DNA from: Fictibacillus nanhaiensis
GTDB taxonomy: Bacteria > Bacillota > Bacilli > Bacillales > Fictibacillaceae
NCBI GenBank assembly: GCA_017052515.1
Contig: JAFHKR010000036.1
Location: forward strand, 62,001 to 126,000
DNA: 64,000 nt
Direction of reading: 5' to 3'
Shown: piece by piece, positions 8,259 to 16,562 of the stretch
How positions within the stretch are numbered: the first letter of the stretch is position 1
Layout: the number at the start of each line of letters is the position of its first letter
Notes under the pieces: model-generated
What the model was told of the DNA's origin: nothing
Seen by the model: the letters and a program-made list of their open reading frames with translations, nothing else
Databases searched by the model: none
Position numbers and translations under genes: made by a program

Positions 8259-9020
8259 CTACCTTCCTTGGTTTCCCATCATCTTACTCTTTTTCAATAG
8301 CTGAGACTCTCCTGTTTTTTCCCACTCTTCTACTTGTTCAATGGCTTGTTGAGGTGTAAACCCTTGCCCGACAAGAACACCAGACAAGATATATTCTTGA
8401 TAAAGATGAGTTAGGTTAATGCCTTCTTCTGTCTCTTGTAAAGCTTTTTTCACTAGAGGGTCAATGTACGAAACCCATTGATCCGCCAAGCTCTCTGTTT
8501 GTGTCATTCGGTGTTCTTGTTGAAAAGAACGAGGAGAACTTGATGTACTGTTTAACGTAAATAAATAGTTGTACTTTGCACTATGTTTAATCTCATCTGT
8601 AATGATGTTAAAGAGGATATCTCGATAATACGTATTAGGAAGTCCTTGACGGATAACGCGATATTTCTCGACAGCAGCTAGTTCGCCAAACAGAGCTTTG
8701 ACGAGGCCGTCTTTATAGGTTTTCGGTTTCTGAAACTCTTCTCCACTTTCAGGTGGAACTTCCTGGCCTGTAAGATCTTTGTAGATCATTCTGAAAAGTT
8801 TGTTGTGTCTTTTCTCATCATCACGAATAGAGGCGATGATTAATTTTTGATCGTTGGTAGGCGCTTCAGAAATTAAGTAATCGTAAAATAATCGATCTTC
8901 TCTTTCGCCTGCTACGGCTTGTTTAATGAGTTGCAGGGATAGTTGAAGTGCTTGCTGCTGTCCATCGCTCTGCTGTTGTCCGCTATCTTGCTGTTGTTGT
9001 TGTGGATTCATATAGCTCAT
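8259..9020 (-). CDS. Ferritin-like (rubrerythrin-type) diiron protein
   Basis: About 253 residues with a Gln-rich N-terminus (QQQQQDSGQQQSDGQQQ) and then a four-helix bundle with the diiron ligand pattern: Glu in AGEREDRLFYD, ExxH in DDEKRHNKL, Glu in GELAAVEKYR, ExxH in TDEIKHSAKY. A second, less conserved helical part follows. An in-frame ATG ten codons upstream is rejected because a GGAGG ribosome binding site lies between it and the start used here. It likely handles iron or peroxide, judging from the peroxiredoxin gene next to it. Exact activity is unknown. Confidence 0.85.
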   Translation of the reverse strand: MSYMNPQQQQQDSGQQQSDGQQQALQLSLQLIKQAVAGEREDRLFYDYLISEAPTNDQKLIIASIRDDEKRHNKLFRMIYKDLTGQEVPPESGEEFQKPKTYKDGLVKALFGELAAVEKYRVIRQGLPNTYYRDILFNIITDEIKHSAKYNYLFTLNSTSSSPRSFQQEHRMTQTESLADQWVSYIDPLVKKALQETEEGINLTHLYQEYILSGVLVGQGFTPQQAIEQVEEWEKTGESQLLKKSKMMGNQGR

Positions 9021-9161
9021 AACATAACCTCCAAAAAATGATTGTCGCATTAGTCTATGCAGAGGCCTAAATTTTGCTAATGTACAAGTTTTTCAACACC
9101 ACATGTTCGATGAATGAATAGTAATGTGAATATAACTTGTTCAAAATAAGGAGTGTTCATA

Positions 9162-10142
9162 GTGGATGAGCTCATGTGGCTAGCCATTGGCGCAGCTGCA
9201 GTTGTTATAGTAGAAGCAAGTGTCTATTTTTATTGGATCATATGGGGAAACGGTTATCTTATAACCTATATAAATGATAGCCAGAGACCTCAACAAAATT
9301 TCAAAGTGCTGCAAACGTTTCATACATCTACTCAAAAAATTGCACTAGTCGAAGTCGGAGAAGAAGTATGGGTATATAGCAATGGTGAGATCATGTTTGG
9401 TACAAAACAGGATGAGAATGAGTATGCAGAAGTGATCGTACATGTTCCAATGGCGGCAGCGAAAGAGGCGAAACGCATTTTAATCATCGGTGGTGGAGGC
9501 GGGATCAGCGTACGAGAAGCATTACGTTACGAAGAAGTTGAAGAAATTATTGCAGTAGATATTGATGAAGAGATGATGAATCTTGGGAAAAGTTTCGATC
9601 GATTAGTGTCATTTAATGATGGTGCATTAAACCATCACAAAGTGAAAACTAAGATTGAAGATGGAAGACGTTTTGTAGAACAAAGCCAAGAAACCTGGGA
9701 CGTAATAATTGTGGACATACCAGAGCCGACTGAAAGATGCCCGAGTTTATCCCGATTGTTTTCTTTAGAGTTTTATCATGAGTTAAAAGAACACTTAAAC
9801 CCTGGTGGTGTACTATCCATTGCCTGTTCAACGGTCAACTTAATGCCAGAATATATGTGGAGCATCGAAAAGACGTTAAAAGAATGCGGATTCTTCACAA
9901 GTCCATTTCACAATTTCTCAAACAAGACCGGAGTAGATTGGGGTTATATCCTTGCTTCAACACTACCTTTAGAGCCGGATGATATCCAACTAAAAGTTAC
10001 TACACCATTCTTAACGGAAGGCAGACTGAGGGATGTGTTGGAACTGCCTTACTATCTAATGAATAAAGAGAACCAAGGGATGGTTCAGACAGACCAGAAC
10101 ACCGTTCTATTAGATATCGTAAGAAAAGAATTGAATAATTAA
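9162..10142 (+). CDS. Membrane-anchored spermidine-synthase-like protein
   Basis: About 326 residues: one N-terminal membrane helix (LAIGAAAVVIVEASVYFYWI), then a beta-sheet N-domain and a SAM-type Rossmann domain resembling polyamine aminopropyltransferases. The nucleotide-binding loop reads IIGGGGGIS around residue 107 where spermidine synthases have GGGDG. The catalytic-loop region reads IIVDIPEPTERCPS near residue 184 instead of the usual D-x-x-D-P. Loss of those acidic residues suggests it may not be a true spermidine synthase. GTG at 9162 is chosen because AAGGAG sits eight bases before it. It is divergent from the ferritin-like operon and has its own terminator. Confidence 0.75.
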   Translation: MDELMWLAIGAAAVVIVEASVYFYWIIWGNGYLITYINDSQRPQQNFKVLQTFHTSTQKIALVEVGEEVWVYSNGEIMFGTKQDENEYAEVIVHVPMAAAKEAKRILIIGGGGGISVREALRYEEVEEIIAVDIDEEMMNLGKSFDRLVSFNDGALNHHKVKTKIEDGRRFVEQSQETWDVIIVDIPEPTERCPSLSRLFSLEFYHELKEHLNPGGVLSIACSTVNLMPEYMWSIEKTLKECGFFTSPFHNFSNKTGVDWGYILASTLPLEPDDIQLKVTTPFLTEGRLRDVLELPYYLMNKENQGMVQTDQNTVLLDIVRKELNN

Positions 10143-10149
10143 CAGATAG

Positions 10150-10177
10150 CACTTGTGAAACTTACAAGTGTTTTTTT
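10150..10177 (+). terminator. Intrinsic terminator
   Basis: CACTTGT and ACAAGTG form a 7-bp stem with a seven-base loop followed by seven T, just after the spermidine-synthase-like gene. Confidence 0.85.
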
Positions 10178-10291
10178 ATTAATTAAACTAGTAAGTGACG
10201 TTTTTTATTAAAATGTACGGTAATTATTTGTTATTCATGAAGAGATGAGTGCAACTTGGTGACGGTTTATGGCAGGTTGGTCAGAAGTGGA

Positions 10292-10320
10292 TTTACGATG
10301 AGAAAATCATGACATATACT
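10292..10320 (+). promoter_or_regulatory. SigA-type promoter of the LytTR/DUF3021 pair
   Basis: TTTACG and TATACT are separated by 17 bases, 40 bases before the LytTR start codon. The upstream stretch (10255-10290) contains imperfect direct repeats (GTGACGGTTTATG and GTGGATTTACGATG, 28 bp apart) that could be LytTR binding sites; this is tentative. Confidence 0.5.
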
Positions 10321-10359
10321 GGGTAAAAATAAAGTGAATCACATAAAAGGGGGCGTGAG

Positions 10360-10797
10360 ATGAAGCTTACAATACATGAAAGTGATGATCATGAAGGTTT
10401 GGAAATCATAGTGAAATGCAAAATGTTAAATGATGAAGTTATTAAAGTTCTAACTTCGTTGAGGTCTCTTGAAAGAAAAGTTTTGGGCACAAAGGATGGA
10501 AAGGTTTATCTTCTTTTACCCAATGATATTTATTATTTTGAGTCTGTTGATAAAAAGACATTTGCTTATACCGAAAAATCGGTCTATGAGGTGTCATTAA
10601 GGTTGTATCAAATTGAAGAGCTGTTCGGTGATGTGAATTTTTTTCGTGCTACAAAAGCGAGCATATTGAATCTCGATCGATTACAATCCATTTCCCCACG
10701 AATCGGAGGCAGGTTAGAAGTGAAGATGGAGAACGGAGAGAACATGTTAGTATCCCGTCAGTATGTGCCTATTTTAAAAGAGAAATTAGGTTTTTAA
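10360..10797 (+). CDS. LytTR-family DNA-binding regulator
   Basis: A 145-residue regulator with a short N-terminal region and a C-terminal LytTR beta-fold DNA-binding domain: IYYFESVDKKTFAYT, FRATKASILNLDRL, ENMLVSRQYVPILKEKL. It has no receiver domain. The start follows an AAAAGGGGG ribosome binding site. A DUF3021 membrane protein gene follows after 18 bases. LytTR-DUF3021 pairs form LytTR regulatory systems in which the membrane partner restrains the regulator (described for HdrRM and BrsRM in Streptococcus mutans). The pair is probably autoregulated. Confidence 0.9.
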   Translation: MKLTIHESDDHEGLEIIVKCKMLNDEVIKVLTSLRSLERKVLGTKDGKVYLLLPNDIYYFESVDKKTFAYTEKSVYEVSLRLYQIEELFGDVNFFRATKASILNLDRLQSISPRIGGRLEVKMENGENMLVSRQYVPILKEKLGF

Positions 10798-10815
10798 AAT
10801 GAAGGAGACGATGAT

Positions 10816-11259
10816 ATGTTTAAAAATGTAATGGCGTATACGGTAGCATTTAAAACGAATATGAGCTTATTCTTTTCGGCAGGAATCATCATTTATGTTG
10901 TGTTCGGCTATATGCTAGGAACAAGAGAGATTTCCTTCGAGATGATCGTTCAAATCTTCTTTATAAGTATTCTGGTTACTGGTTTGCATTACCTGTTTTG
11001 GACTGAGGACACTAAAGTGAAGTTAACAAATAGTTGGAAACTGATCATACAATATTTTATTCTCGGCTTCGTTTTAATAGGCATGTCCCAAGTATTTAAC
11101 TGGTTCGAGTGGGGAAGTAAAACATCTTTTATGATGTTGGTTTTGTTTCACATTCTTTATCTGGGCGGCATACTTGGATTCACCATCTACTTTAAAGTGC
11201 TAGGATTTCAATTCAATCAGAAGATGCAGCATTATCGGGAGCAGAATCAACTTCGCTAG
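10816..11259 (+). CDS. DUF3021 membrane protein, partner of LytTR regulator
   Basis: A 147-residue protein with four membrane segments (starting SLFFSAGIIIYVVFGYM) and a short basic C-terminus, matching the DUF3021 layout. It lies directly behind the LytTR regulator with its own AAGGAGACGATG ribosome binding site. By analogy with streptococcal LytTR systems it should inhibit the regulator at the membrane. Usually an ABC transporter follows such pairs in Bacillus; here none does, so the regulated genes are unknown. Confidence 0.85.
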   Translation: MFKNVMAYTVAFKTNMSLFFSAGIIIYVVFGYMLGTREISFEMIVQIFFISILVTGLHYLFWTEDTKVKLTNSWKLIIQYFILGFVLIGMSQVFNWFEWGSKTSFMMLVLFHILYLGGILGFTIYFKVLGFQFNQKMQHYREQNQLR

Positions 11260-11303
11260 CTTTTTAGGAAGTCGTAAAAAGAGTATAGTGTGGTAACAAT
11301 CAT

Positions 11304-11333
11304 AATCGCAACGATTTCGTTGCGATTATTCTT
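11304..11333 (+). terminator. Intrinsic terminator
   Basis: AATCGCAACG and CGTTGCGATT form a perfect 10-bp stem with an ATTT loop, followed by ATTCTTA. It ends the LytTR/DUF3021 transcript. Confidence 0.65.
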
Positions 11334-11451
11334 ATATAAACCCTCTTTAAAAAACTGAAAAAATTAAAAAAGTGTGTCGATAGTATCGTCTCTTCTTCGT
11401 CGTATAAGTAAATCAACTTGAAAACAACTGAAATGCTAAGGAGAGATTCAT

Positions 11452-12261
11452 ATGCATACTGTAATTTCAAAAGATGGAACAAAAATTGTTTATGACAAGT
11501 TAGGAAATGGGCCTTCACTCATCTTAATCGGAGGCGCATTCAGTTATCGAAAGTTCCCAGGCATGGTTAAACTTGCAAGATTATTATCAGACCAATTTAC
11601 AGTTTACACATACGACCGACGTGGTCGTGGGGATAGCGGTGACTCAAAATATTATGAACCCGCACGAGAGTATGAAGATCTGGATGCAATTATCACAAAA
11701 GCAGGAGGAACGGCTTTCGTTTGGGGGTTATCGTCAGGAGCCGTTCTTGTTTTACAAGCAGCTGCTCATGGAGCGAGCATTGCAAAATTAGCGCTCCACG
11801 AACCACCATTTATCGTCAATGACACAGATCATGTACCACCAACTGATTTTTCAAAAAAGGTTAGTGATCTTGTTGCTGCTGATCTCATTGCGGATACGAT
11901 TAAATACTTCATGACGAAGGGCATGGGGGCTCCTTCATTCGTTGTAACTATGATGCGTATGATGCCTGGTGTTTGGTCCAAGCTTATGGCGGTTGCACAT
12001 ACCCTTCCGTACGATGCGACATTATTAGAAGGATATATGGAAGGAAAGTCATTGCCTGAAGATCTTTGGAATAACGTTACAGTGCCAACGCTTGTACTTA
12101 AAGGTACAGAAAGTCCTTTAATGCTTCGTGACGGAGCAGATGCTTTAGTAAAAGTGCTTCCTAATGCTGAATTAATAAGTAAGAAGGGGCTTGGACATAC
12201 GAAACAGCTTAATGTTAAAAGGATTTCTTCTGAACTCGTCTTATTTTTTTCTGCTGTATAA
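11452..12261 (+). CDS. Alpha/beta-hydrolase
   Basis: A 269-residue alpha/beta-hydrolase. The nucleophile elbow is GLSSGA (Ser in the middle), the oxyanion region is LILIGGAFSYR, YTYDRRGRGDSGDS carries the typical DRRGRGxS element, and the catalytic His is in KGLGHTKQ. The acid is probably the Asp in LMLRDGAD or a nearby Glu. No signal peptide, so cytoplasmic. The start follows AAGGAGAG. The substrate cannot be told. It precedes the DGPF/ECF-sigma pair by about 110 bases and may or may not belong to that unit. Confidence 0.85.
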   Translation: MHTVISKDGTKIVYDKLGNGPSLILIGGAFSYRKFPGMVKLARLLSDQFTVYTYDRRGRGDSGDSKYYEPAREYEDLDAIITKAGGTAFVWGLSSGAVLVLQAAAHGASIAKLALHEPPFIVNDTDHVPPTDFSKKVSDLVAADLIADTIKYFMTKGMGAPSFVVTMMRMMPGVWSKLMAVAHTLPYDATLLEGYMEGKSLPEDLWNNVTVPTLVLKGTESPLMLRDGADALVKVLPNAELISKKGLGHTKQLNVKRISSELVLFFSAV

Positions 12262-12369
12262 ACTAGAGGAAATCACGAAAGGATTTATTTAACAAATACC
12301 GAAACCTTTTTATAGATTTATCGTGCAAATCATTAAAATGAAGAGTTAAAAATGAGGAGGCAACTAAAC

Positions 12370-12804
12370 ATGAGATTTATGATGATCGTTAAAGCGACAG
12401 CAGATTCAGAGGCGGGGGTTATGCCGAGCCAGGAATTAATAGATGCCATGCAAAAATATAACGAGGAATTAGTAAAGGCAGGTGTGCTTCTTGCTGCAGA
12501 CGGCCTACAACCTAGTTCAAGTGGTATACGAATTTCTTACCCGGAGCGGGGCGGTCGCCCTAAAGTGGTTGACGGTCCCTTTACAGAAGTAAAAGAACTG
12601 ATTGCAGGCTATACGCTCATTGAAGTGAAGTCAAGAGAAGAAGCCATTCAGTGGGCTCTGCGTATGCCGGATCCACATGGATATGGGCATGGTGAGATTG
12701 AACTGCGACAAGTTTTTGAAGCGGAGGAAATAATGGAAAACCCTATTCATTTAATGAAAGAAAGAGAACTTCGAAAAAAGGCTGAGGAGCAACAAAAAGC
12801 GTGA
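12370..12804 (+). CDS. DGPF-domain (YCII-related) protein linked to ECF42 sigma
   Basis: A 144-residue YCII-like protein with the family-defining DGPF motif (KVVDGPFTEVKELIAGY) and the MRFMMIVKA start typical of the group. The in-frame ATG 18 bases upstream is skipped because it overlaps the GAGGAGG ribosome binding site. Genes of this family are the constant partners and targets of ECF42 sigma factors, and an ECF42-type gene overlaps its stop by four bases. The biochemical role of DGPF proteins is not established. Confidence 0.88.
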   Translation: MRFMMIVKATADSEAGVMPSQELIDAMQKYNEELVKAGVLLAADGLQPSSSGIRISYPERGGRPKVVDGPFTEVKELIAGYTLIEVKSREEAIQWALRMPDPHGYGHGEIELRQVFEAEEIMENPIHLMKERELRKKAEEQQKA

Positions 12805-14054
12805 CAGTGATCGATGTAAATCGAGCGATCGAAGAGATATGGAGAATAGAATCTGCGAAGTTGGTCGCAAGCTTAACGCACATGCTGCGAGATGTAGGTA
12901 TCGCTGAAGATATTGCTCATGATGCATTAATCGTCGCATTAGAAAAATGGCCAAATATCGGTATCCCGGATAATCCGGGGGCATGGCTGATGACTGTGGC
13001 CAAACGGCGTGCGATTGACTTAATAAGGCGCACAAAAAAACGTGAACAAAAATATTCCGAGCTGGCCAGAGGAACTGATCTGTACACGGAAGAAGATGTT
13101 GATCATGTGATAAACGAAGAAATTGGAGATGAACTTCTTCGTTTAATCTTTATGACCTGTCATCCGGTGTTATCACAAGAATCTCGGGTTGCACTAACAT
13201 TGCGTTTATTATGTGGTCTAACTACTGATGAGATCGCACGTTCTTTTCTTCTGTCAGAATCTACTGTAGCACAACGAATTGTACGTGCCAAAAGGACACT
13301 TAGATCTGAAAATATTCCTTTTGAAGTTCCAGCAAAAGAAGATCGAAAAGAACGGCTATCAACGGTGCTTGAAGTTATTTATCTGATGTATAACGAAGGG
13401 TATGCAGCAACATCAGGCGATCATTGGGTTCGTCCTTTGCTGTGTCAGGAGGCATTGAGATTAGGGCGCATTCTCGCTGAGCTCGCCCAAAGTGAATCAG
13501 AAGTACATGGTCTAGTCGCGTTAATGGAAATACAATCTTCACGGTTGAAGACTAGGGTAAATGCAAAAGGGGAACCAATCTTACTCATGGATCAAAATCG
13601 AGCACAATGGGACCGTTTACTTATTCGTCGTGGATTAGCGGCACTCGAGCGGAGTGAAAGGATAGGTGTACCACTAGGGCAATATGCGATTCAAGCGAAA
13701 ATCTCTGCTTGTCATGTGGAGGCTCATTCCGTTGAAGAAACGAACTGGTTAAAAATAGCAGCGCTTTATGAGGCGTTATACAGGGTATCTCCTTCACCAA
13801 TCGTTGAATTAAACCACGCTGTTGCCATCTCAATGGCATTTGGTCCTTTTATAGGACTTCAACTTGTAGATGAATTAAGTAAGGAACCTTCTTTACAGGA
13901 GTATCACCTTCTATATAGCGTGCGTGGAGATCTTCTTTTTAAATTGGAAAGATTTGATGACGCTCGAATAGAATTTAAACGCGCTGCATCTATGACTAAG
14001 AATGAAAAAGAGAAAAGCCTTCTGATGTCCAGAGCAAAAGAATGTGAGTCTTGA
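12801..14054 (+). CDS. ECF42-type RNA polymerase sigma factor with C-terminal extension
   Basis: A 417-residue sigma factor. The first 180 or so residues hold sigma region 2 (AEDIAHDALIVALEKWP, NPGAWLMTVAKRRAIDLIRR) and region 4 (LTLRLLCGLTTDEIARSF, STVAQRIVRAKRTLR). The remaining part is the long TPR-like helical extension of the ECF42 group (MYNEGYAAT, RPLLCQEALRLGRILAEL, ALYEALYRVSPSP, NHAVAISMAFGP). No anti-sigma gene is adjacent, which fits the group, where the extension is thought to control activity. The GTG start overlaps the DGPF stop as GTGA, indicating coupled translation. The inducing signal is unknown. Confidence 0.92.
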   Translation: MTVIDVNRAIEEIWRIESAKLVASLTHMLRDVGIAEDIAHDALIVALEKWPNIGIPDNPGAWLMTVAKRRAIDLIRRTKKREQKYSELARGTDLYTEEDVDHVINEEIGDELLRLIFMTCHPVLSQESRVALTLRLLCGLTTDEIARSFLLSESTVAQRIVRAKRTLRSENIPFEVPAKEDRKERLSTVLEVIYLMYNEGYAATSGDHWVRPLLCQEALRLGRILAELAQSESEVHGLVALMEIQSSRLKTRVNAKGEPILLMDQNRAQWDRLLIRRGLAALERSERIGVPLGQYAIQAKISACHVEAHSVEETNWLKIAALYEALYRVSPSPIVELNHAVAISMAFGPFIGLQLVDELSKEPSLQEYHLLYSVRGDLLFKLERFDDARIEFKRAASMTKNEKEKSLLMSRAKECES

Positions 14055-14140
14055 ATGAACTTTTTTTAAAACCATTATAGATGTTCAGTTTCGCAGTAAA
14101 GGTAGGAAAGCTGATCACAATCCAAAGGAGGAAACGATGG

Positions 14141-14311
14141 ATGCGATATCAGATTGGTAAAGTAGAAAGCAAGGGACATCATTCATTACGTCGAAAGCCA
14201 CTGCTTTCGAGTCCAAGTAAAGAAAGTCTTAAAAAGGACTTAGAAGAACATATATATATGTTGCAAAAGGCCGATAGGACAAAAATAAAGGAGACAGTAA
14301 ACGATGAATAA
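14141..14311 (+). CDS. Small basic protein of unknown function
   Basis: A 56-residue, charged, soluble protein (MRYQIGKVESKGHHSLRR...). The frame is open further upstream, but AAAGGAGG lies nine bases before this ATG. A competing ATG three bases earlier in another frame opens only seven codons. Its end overlaps the next gene by eight bases (ATGAATAA), suggesting coupled translation with the DUF1801 protein. No motif is recognised. Confidence 0.55.
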   Translation: MRYQIGKVESKGHHSLRRKPLLSSPSKESLKKDLEEHIYMLQKADRTKIKETVNDE

Positions 14312-14645
14312 CGATGTAACCCAATTTATTGACGAATTAAAAGAACCCTGGCAGGTGGAGTTATCTACGAATCTACGCGGAGTTGTTCACCAGGCGATAC
14401 CTGAAGTTCATGAGCGGATTCAATATAAAAAGCCCCACTTCTTAAAAAACGGAAAATATGCCGCAGTGATCTCAACATCTAAAGATGCTGTAAGCTTTAC
14501 AATCTTCAATGCAAACTCCTTAGAACTTCCAGAAGGTTTATTTAGTGGTCCATCAGAACGTAAAACCATTAAGCTGCGTAAAGGTGACACGGTTGATTCC
14601 AAACAACTTATTTCTTTTGTCAGAAAAGCATCGAATTCTTTATGA
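14304..14645 (+). CDS. DUF1801-domain protein
   Basis: A 113-residue protein of the DUF1801 (YdhG-like) fold: VVHQAIPEVHERIQYKKPHFLKNGKYAAVIS and a C-terminal LRKGDTVDSKQLISFVRKA. It begins inside the end of the preceding small gene, behind an AAAGGAGACAG ribosome binding site, and ends just before a strong bidirectional terminator. Members have been linked to iron or stress functions, but no activity is proven. Confidence 0.8.
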   Translation: MNNDVTQFIDELKEPWQVELSTNLRGVVHQAIPEVHERIQYKKPHFLKNGKYAAVISTSKDAVSFTIFNANSLELPEGLFSGPSERKTIKLRKGDTVDSKQLISFVRKASNSL

Positions 14646-14661
14646 TCGATCTAGTCATCAA

Positions 14662-14703
14662 AAAAAGCTTGAGTCCGAGAGATTTTGGACTCAAGCTTTT
14701 TTG
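14662..14703. terminator. Bidirectional intrinsic terminator
   Basis: AAGCTTGAGTCC pairs perfectly with GGACTCAAGCTT and is flanked by A-runs on the left and T-runs on the right. It separates the convergent DUF1801 gene and the sodium/solute symporter gene and can serve both. Confidence 0.9.
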
Positions 14704-14714
14704 TGGAGTAAAAG

Positions 14715-16217
14715 TTACGCTCCTTTTCGTACAAGTTGTTCTTCTTTTAATGTCTGATTGAATAAGTAATCTTTTACAGCGCTTGATGAGTTCTTTGCTT
14801 TTTTAACGAAGATTGGATTCAACACGACCACCGTTGCAAAGTTAGCCATCAATCCCCAGAAACCTTCATAGATTCCAAGACTTGTACCTGTTGAGTAGAC
14901 TGTGAAGGTAACAACTAGTCCGACAATCAGACCGATAATGGTAGCTTCTCTAGATTGATTTCTCCAGAACAAACTGATAACGATCGCTGGGAAAATCTGT
15001 ACCATTCCTGATACACCAAGCAACTGTAGGGAAACGAGCGCTTGTGGAAACACAAGACCGAACAATAAGGCGAGTCCGATCACAATGAAAACCATGCCAC
15101 GCGTGATCATCGTTAATTTTGCACCTTTTACTTTCGGATTGATGAGGTCACGATAGATGTTGTTTGCAAAAAGGTTCGATGCACCGATCGCCATGATAGA
15201 GCATGGAATGAGGGAAGCAAGTGCGATCGTTGAGTACGCTAATCCCTGACCGATTCCACCATAAGACGTTTGGATCAATGCAAGAAGAGCAAACCTAGGA
15301 TCCGTTCCATCTGGTAAAACAAGAAAAGCAATGAATCCAAGGAAAACAACAAGAATTAAAACGATATTATAAAGCGGCAGATACAGTGCATTTTTTCGAA
15401 TGGCATCTGCACTTTTTGCTGTAAAAACGCCTGTAGCCGCATGTGCCCACATAAAAAGAGCAAGTGATGATACAAAAGCTGCTGTCATGAACCATGCAAC
15501 ACCTTTTGGTCCAGACTCTGGAATTGTTAAGAGGTGAGGGGCTTCCGTTACGATTTTATCGACCATTGGATTCCAGCCGCCAAAGTGCATGATAGGGAGA
15601 GACACGACCATGAATAACATGATCGCCCACACTAGAACATCCTTAATGATTGCTGTATAAGTCGGTCCTTTGATCCCACTGAAAAATGTATACAGTGCAA
15701 CAAGCAAGAAAGAGGTGATCACAACCACTTTTACATTGATAAAGCCTGTCCCAGCAACCTGAAGCGTATCTTGAATACCACTCAGCTGCAAACAGATATA
15801 CGGAATCAGCATGAGTACGCCGACGATGGCGATGAGTGAAGATAATAGCTTAGAGTCGAAACGTTCACGAGCATAGTCTGCTAGAGTGGTTAACTTATGC
15901 TCATTTGCCACTTTCCATAACTTCGGAAGGAAAAAATAAGAGATAAAATACGCTAGAACCGAGTAGGGAATCGCAAAGAATGCGAGACTTCCTGCTGTGT
16001 AAGCGGTACTCGTTAAACCTAGGAACGTATAAGCTGTGTAAAGGTCTGCACCGACTAGAAACCATACGAGTAGGCCGCCAAAGCGTCTTCCCCCGACAGA
16101 CCATTCTTCAACAGAACTACGTGTAGCTTTGTCCCTGCCGGCAAGAAAACCAATTAAAACGACCGTTAAGATAACGAAAATAGTGATAGATAGCGCTGTA
16201 AGATTACCCTGCTGCAT
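14715..16217 (-). CDS. yhjB: Sodium:solute symporter (SSS family), YhjB/MctP-like
   Basis: A 500-residue transporter with about 13 membrane helices. Family features include the N-terminal VEEWSVGGRRFGGLLVWFLVGADLYTAYTF and the internal SGIKGPTYTAIIKDVL. The sequence resembles the YhjB/MctP group that takes up monocarboxylates or related acids; the actual substrate is unknown. A DUF3311 small membrane protein gene lies immediately upstream with no gap, the same arrangement as yhjC-yhjB in Bacillus subtilis. Start codon follows AAGGGAG. Confidence 0.9.
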   Translation of the reverse strand: MQQGNLTALSITIFVILTVVLIGFLAGRDKATRSSVEEWSVGGRRFGGLLVWFLVGADLYTAYTFLGLTSTAYTAGSLAFFAIPYSVLAYFISYFFLPKLWKVANEHKLTTLADYARERFDSKLLSSLIAIVGVLMLIPYICLQLSGIQDTLQVAGTGFINVKVVVITSFLLVALYTFFSGIKGPTYTAIIKDVLVWAIMLFMVVSLPIMHFGGWNPMVDKIVTEAPHLLTIPESGPKGVAWFMTAAFVSSLALFMWAHAATGVFTAKSADAIRKNALYLPLYNIVLILVVFLGFIAFLVLPDGTDPRFALLALIQTSYGGIGQGLAYSTIALASLIPCSIMAIGASNLFANNIYRDLINPKVKGAKLTMITRGMVFIVIGLALLFGLVFPQALVSLQLLGVSGMVQIFPAIVISLFWRNQSREATIIGLIVGLVVTFTVYSTGTSLGIYEGFWGLMANFATVVVLNPIFVKKAKNSSSAVKDYLFNQTLKEEQLVRKGA

Positions 16218-16418
16218 TTAATCCAAGCTCCCTTCTGATTTCTGAAGATGATAGATTCCTAATGTGCAAAAAGGAGTTAAAACAATCCACAAAAACAACC
16301 AAAACTGAAGAAAAGGAAGGCCGAAAATGATAGGATCAATCCTGTTTACGAACGGTAGAACAACCAGTTGTGCGATAAATGGAGCGGAAATCAAGACAAT
16401 CAATAATAATTTCTTCAT
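16218..16418 (-). CDS. yhjC: DUF3311 small membrane protein
   Basis: A 66-residue protein with two membrane helices (LLLIVLISAPFIAQLVVLPF and FGLPFLQFWLFLWIVLTPF). The FGLPFLQFWLFLW element is the DUF3311 signature. It directly abuts the symporter start and is probably an accessory subunit or co-expressed stabiliser, as inferred from the conserved pairing of DUF3311 with SSS symporters. Confidence 0.87.
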   Translation of the reverse strand: MKKLLLIVLISAPFIAQLVVLPFVNRIDPIIFGLPFLQFWLFLWIVLTPFCTLGIYHLQKSEGSLD

Positions 16419-16562
16419 GCTGCATATGTCCCTTCTGTGGTGTTTTAAGAAATATAATGTTCACAATCATAACAGCTTAAAAAGAGAGGGACAAGGGGAA
16501 TTGTATAAATTTTTAAAATATTTAATATTATTAGATAATGTAAGGGTTTTCAAACTTTTGTT

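Noticed and set aside
12270-12335. Possible terminator or ECF promoter before the DGPF gene
   Set aside because: Only a weak AAAGG/CCTTT pairing was found, and no match to the ECF42-type -35 element could be made.
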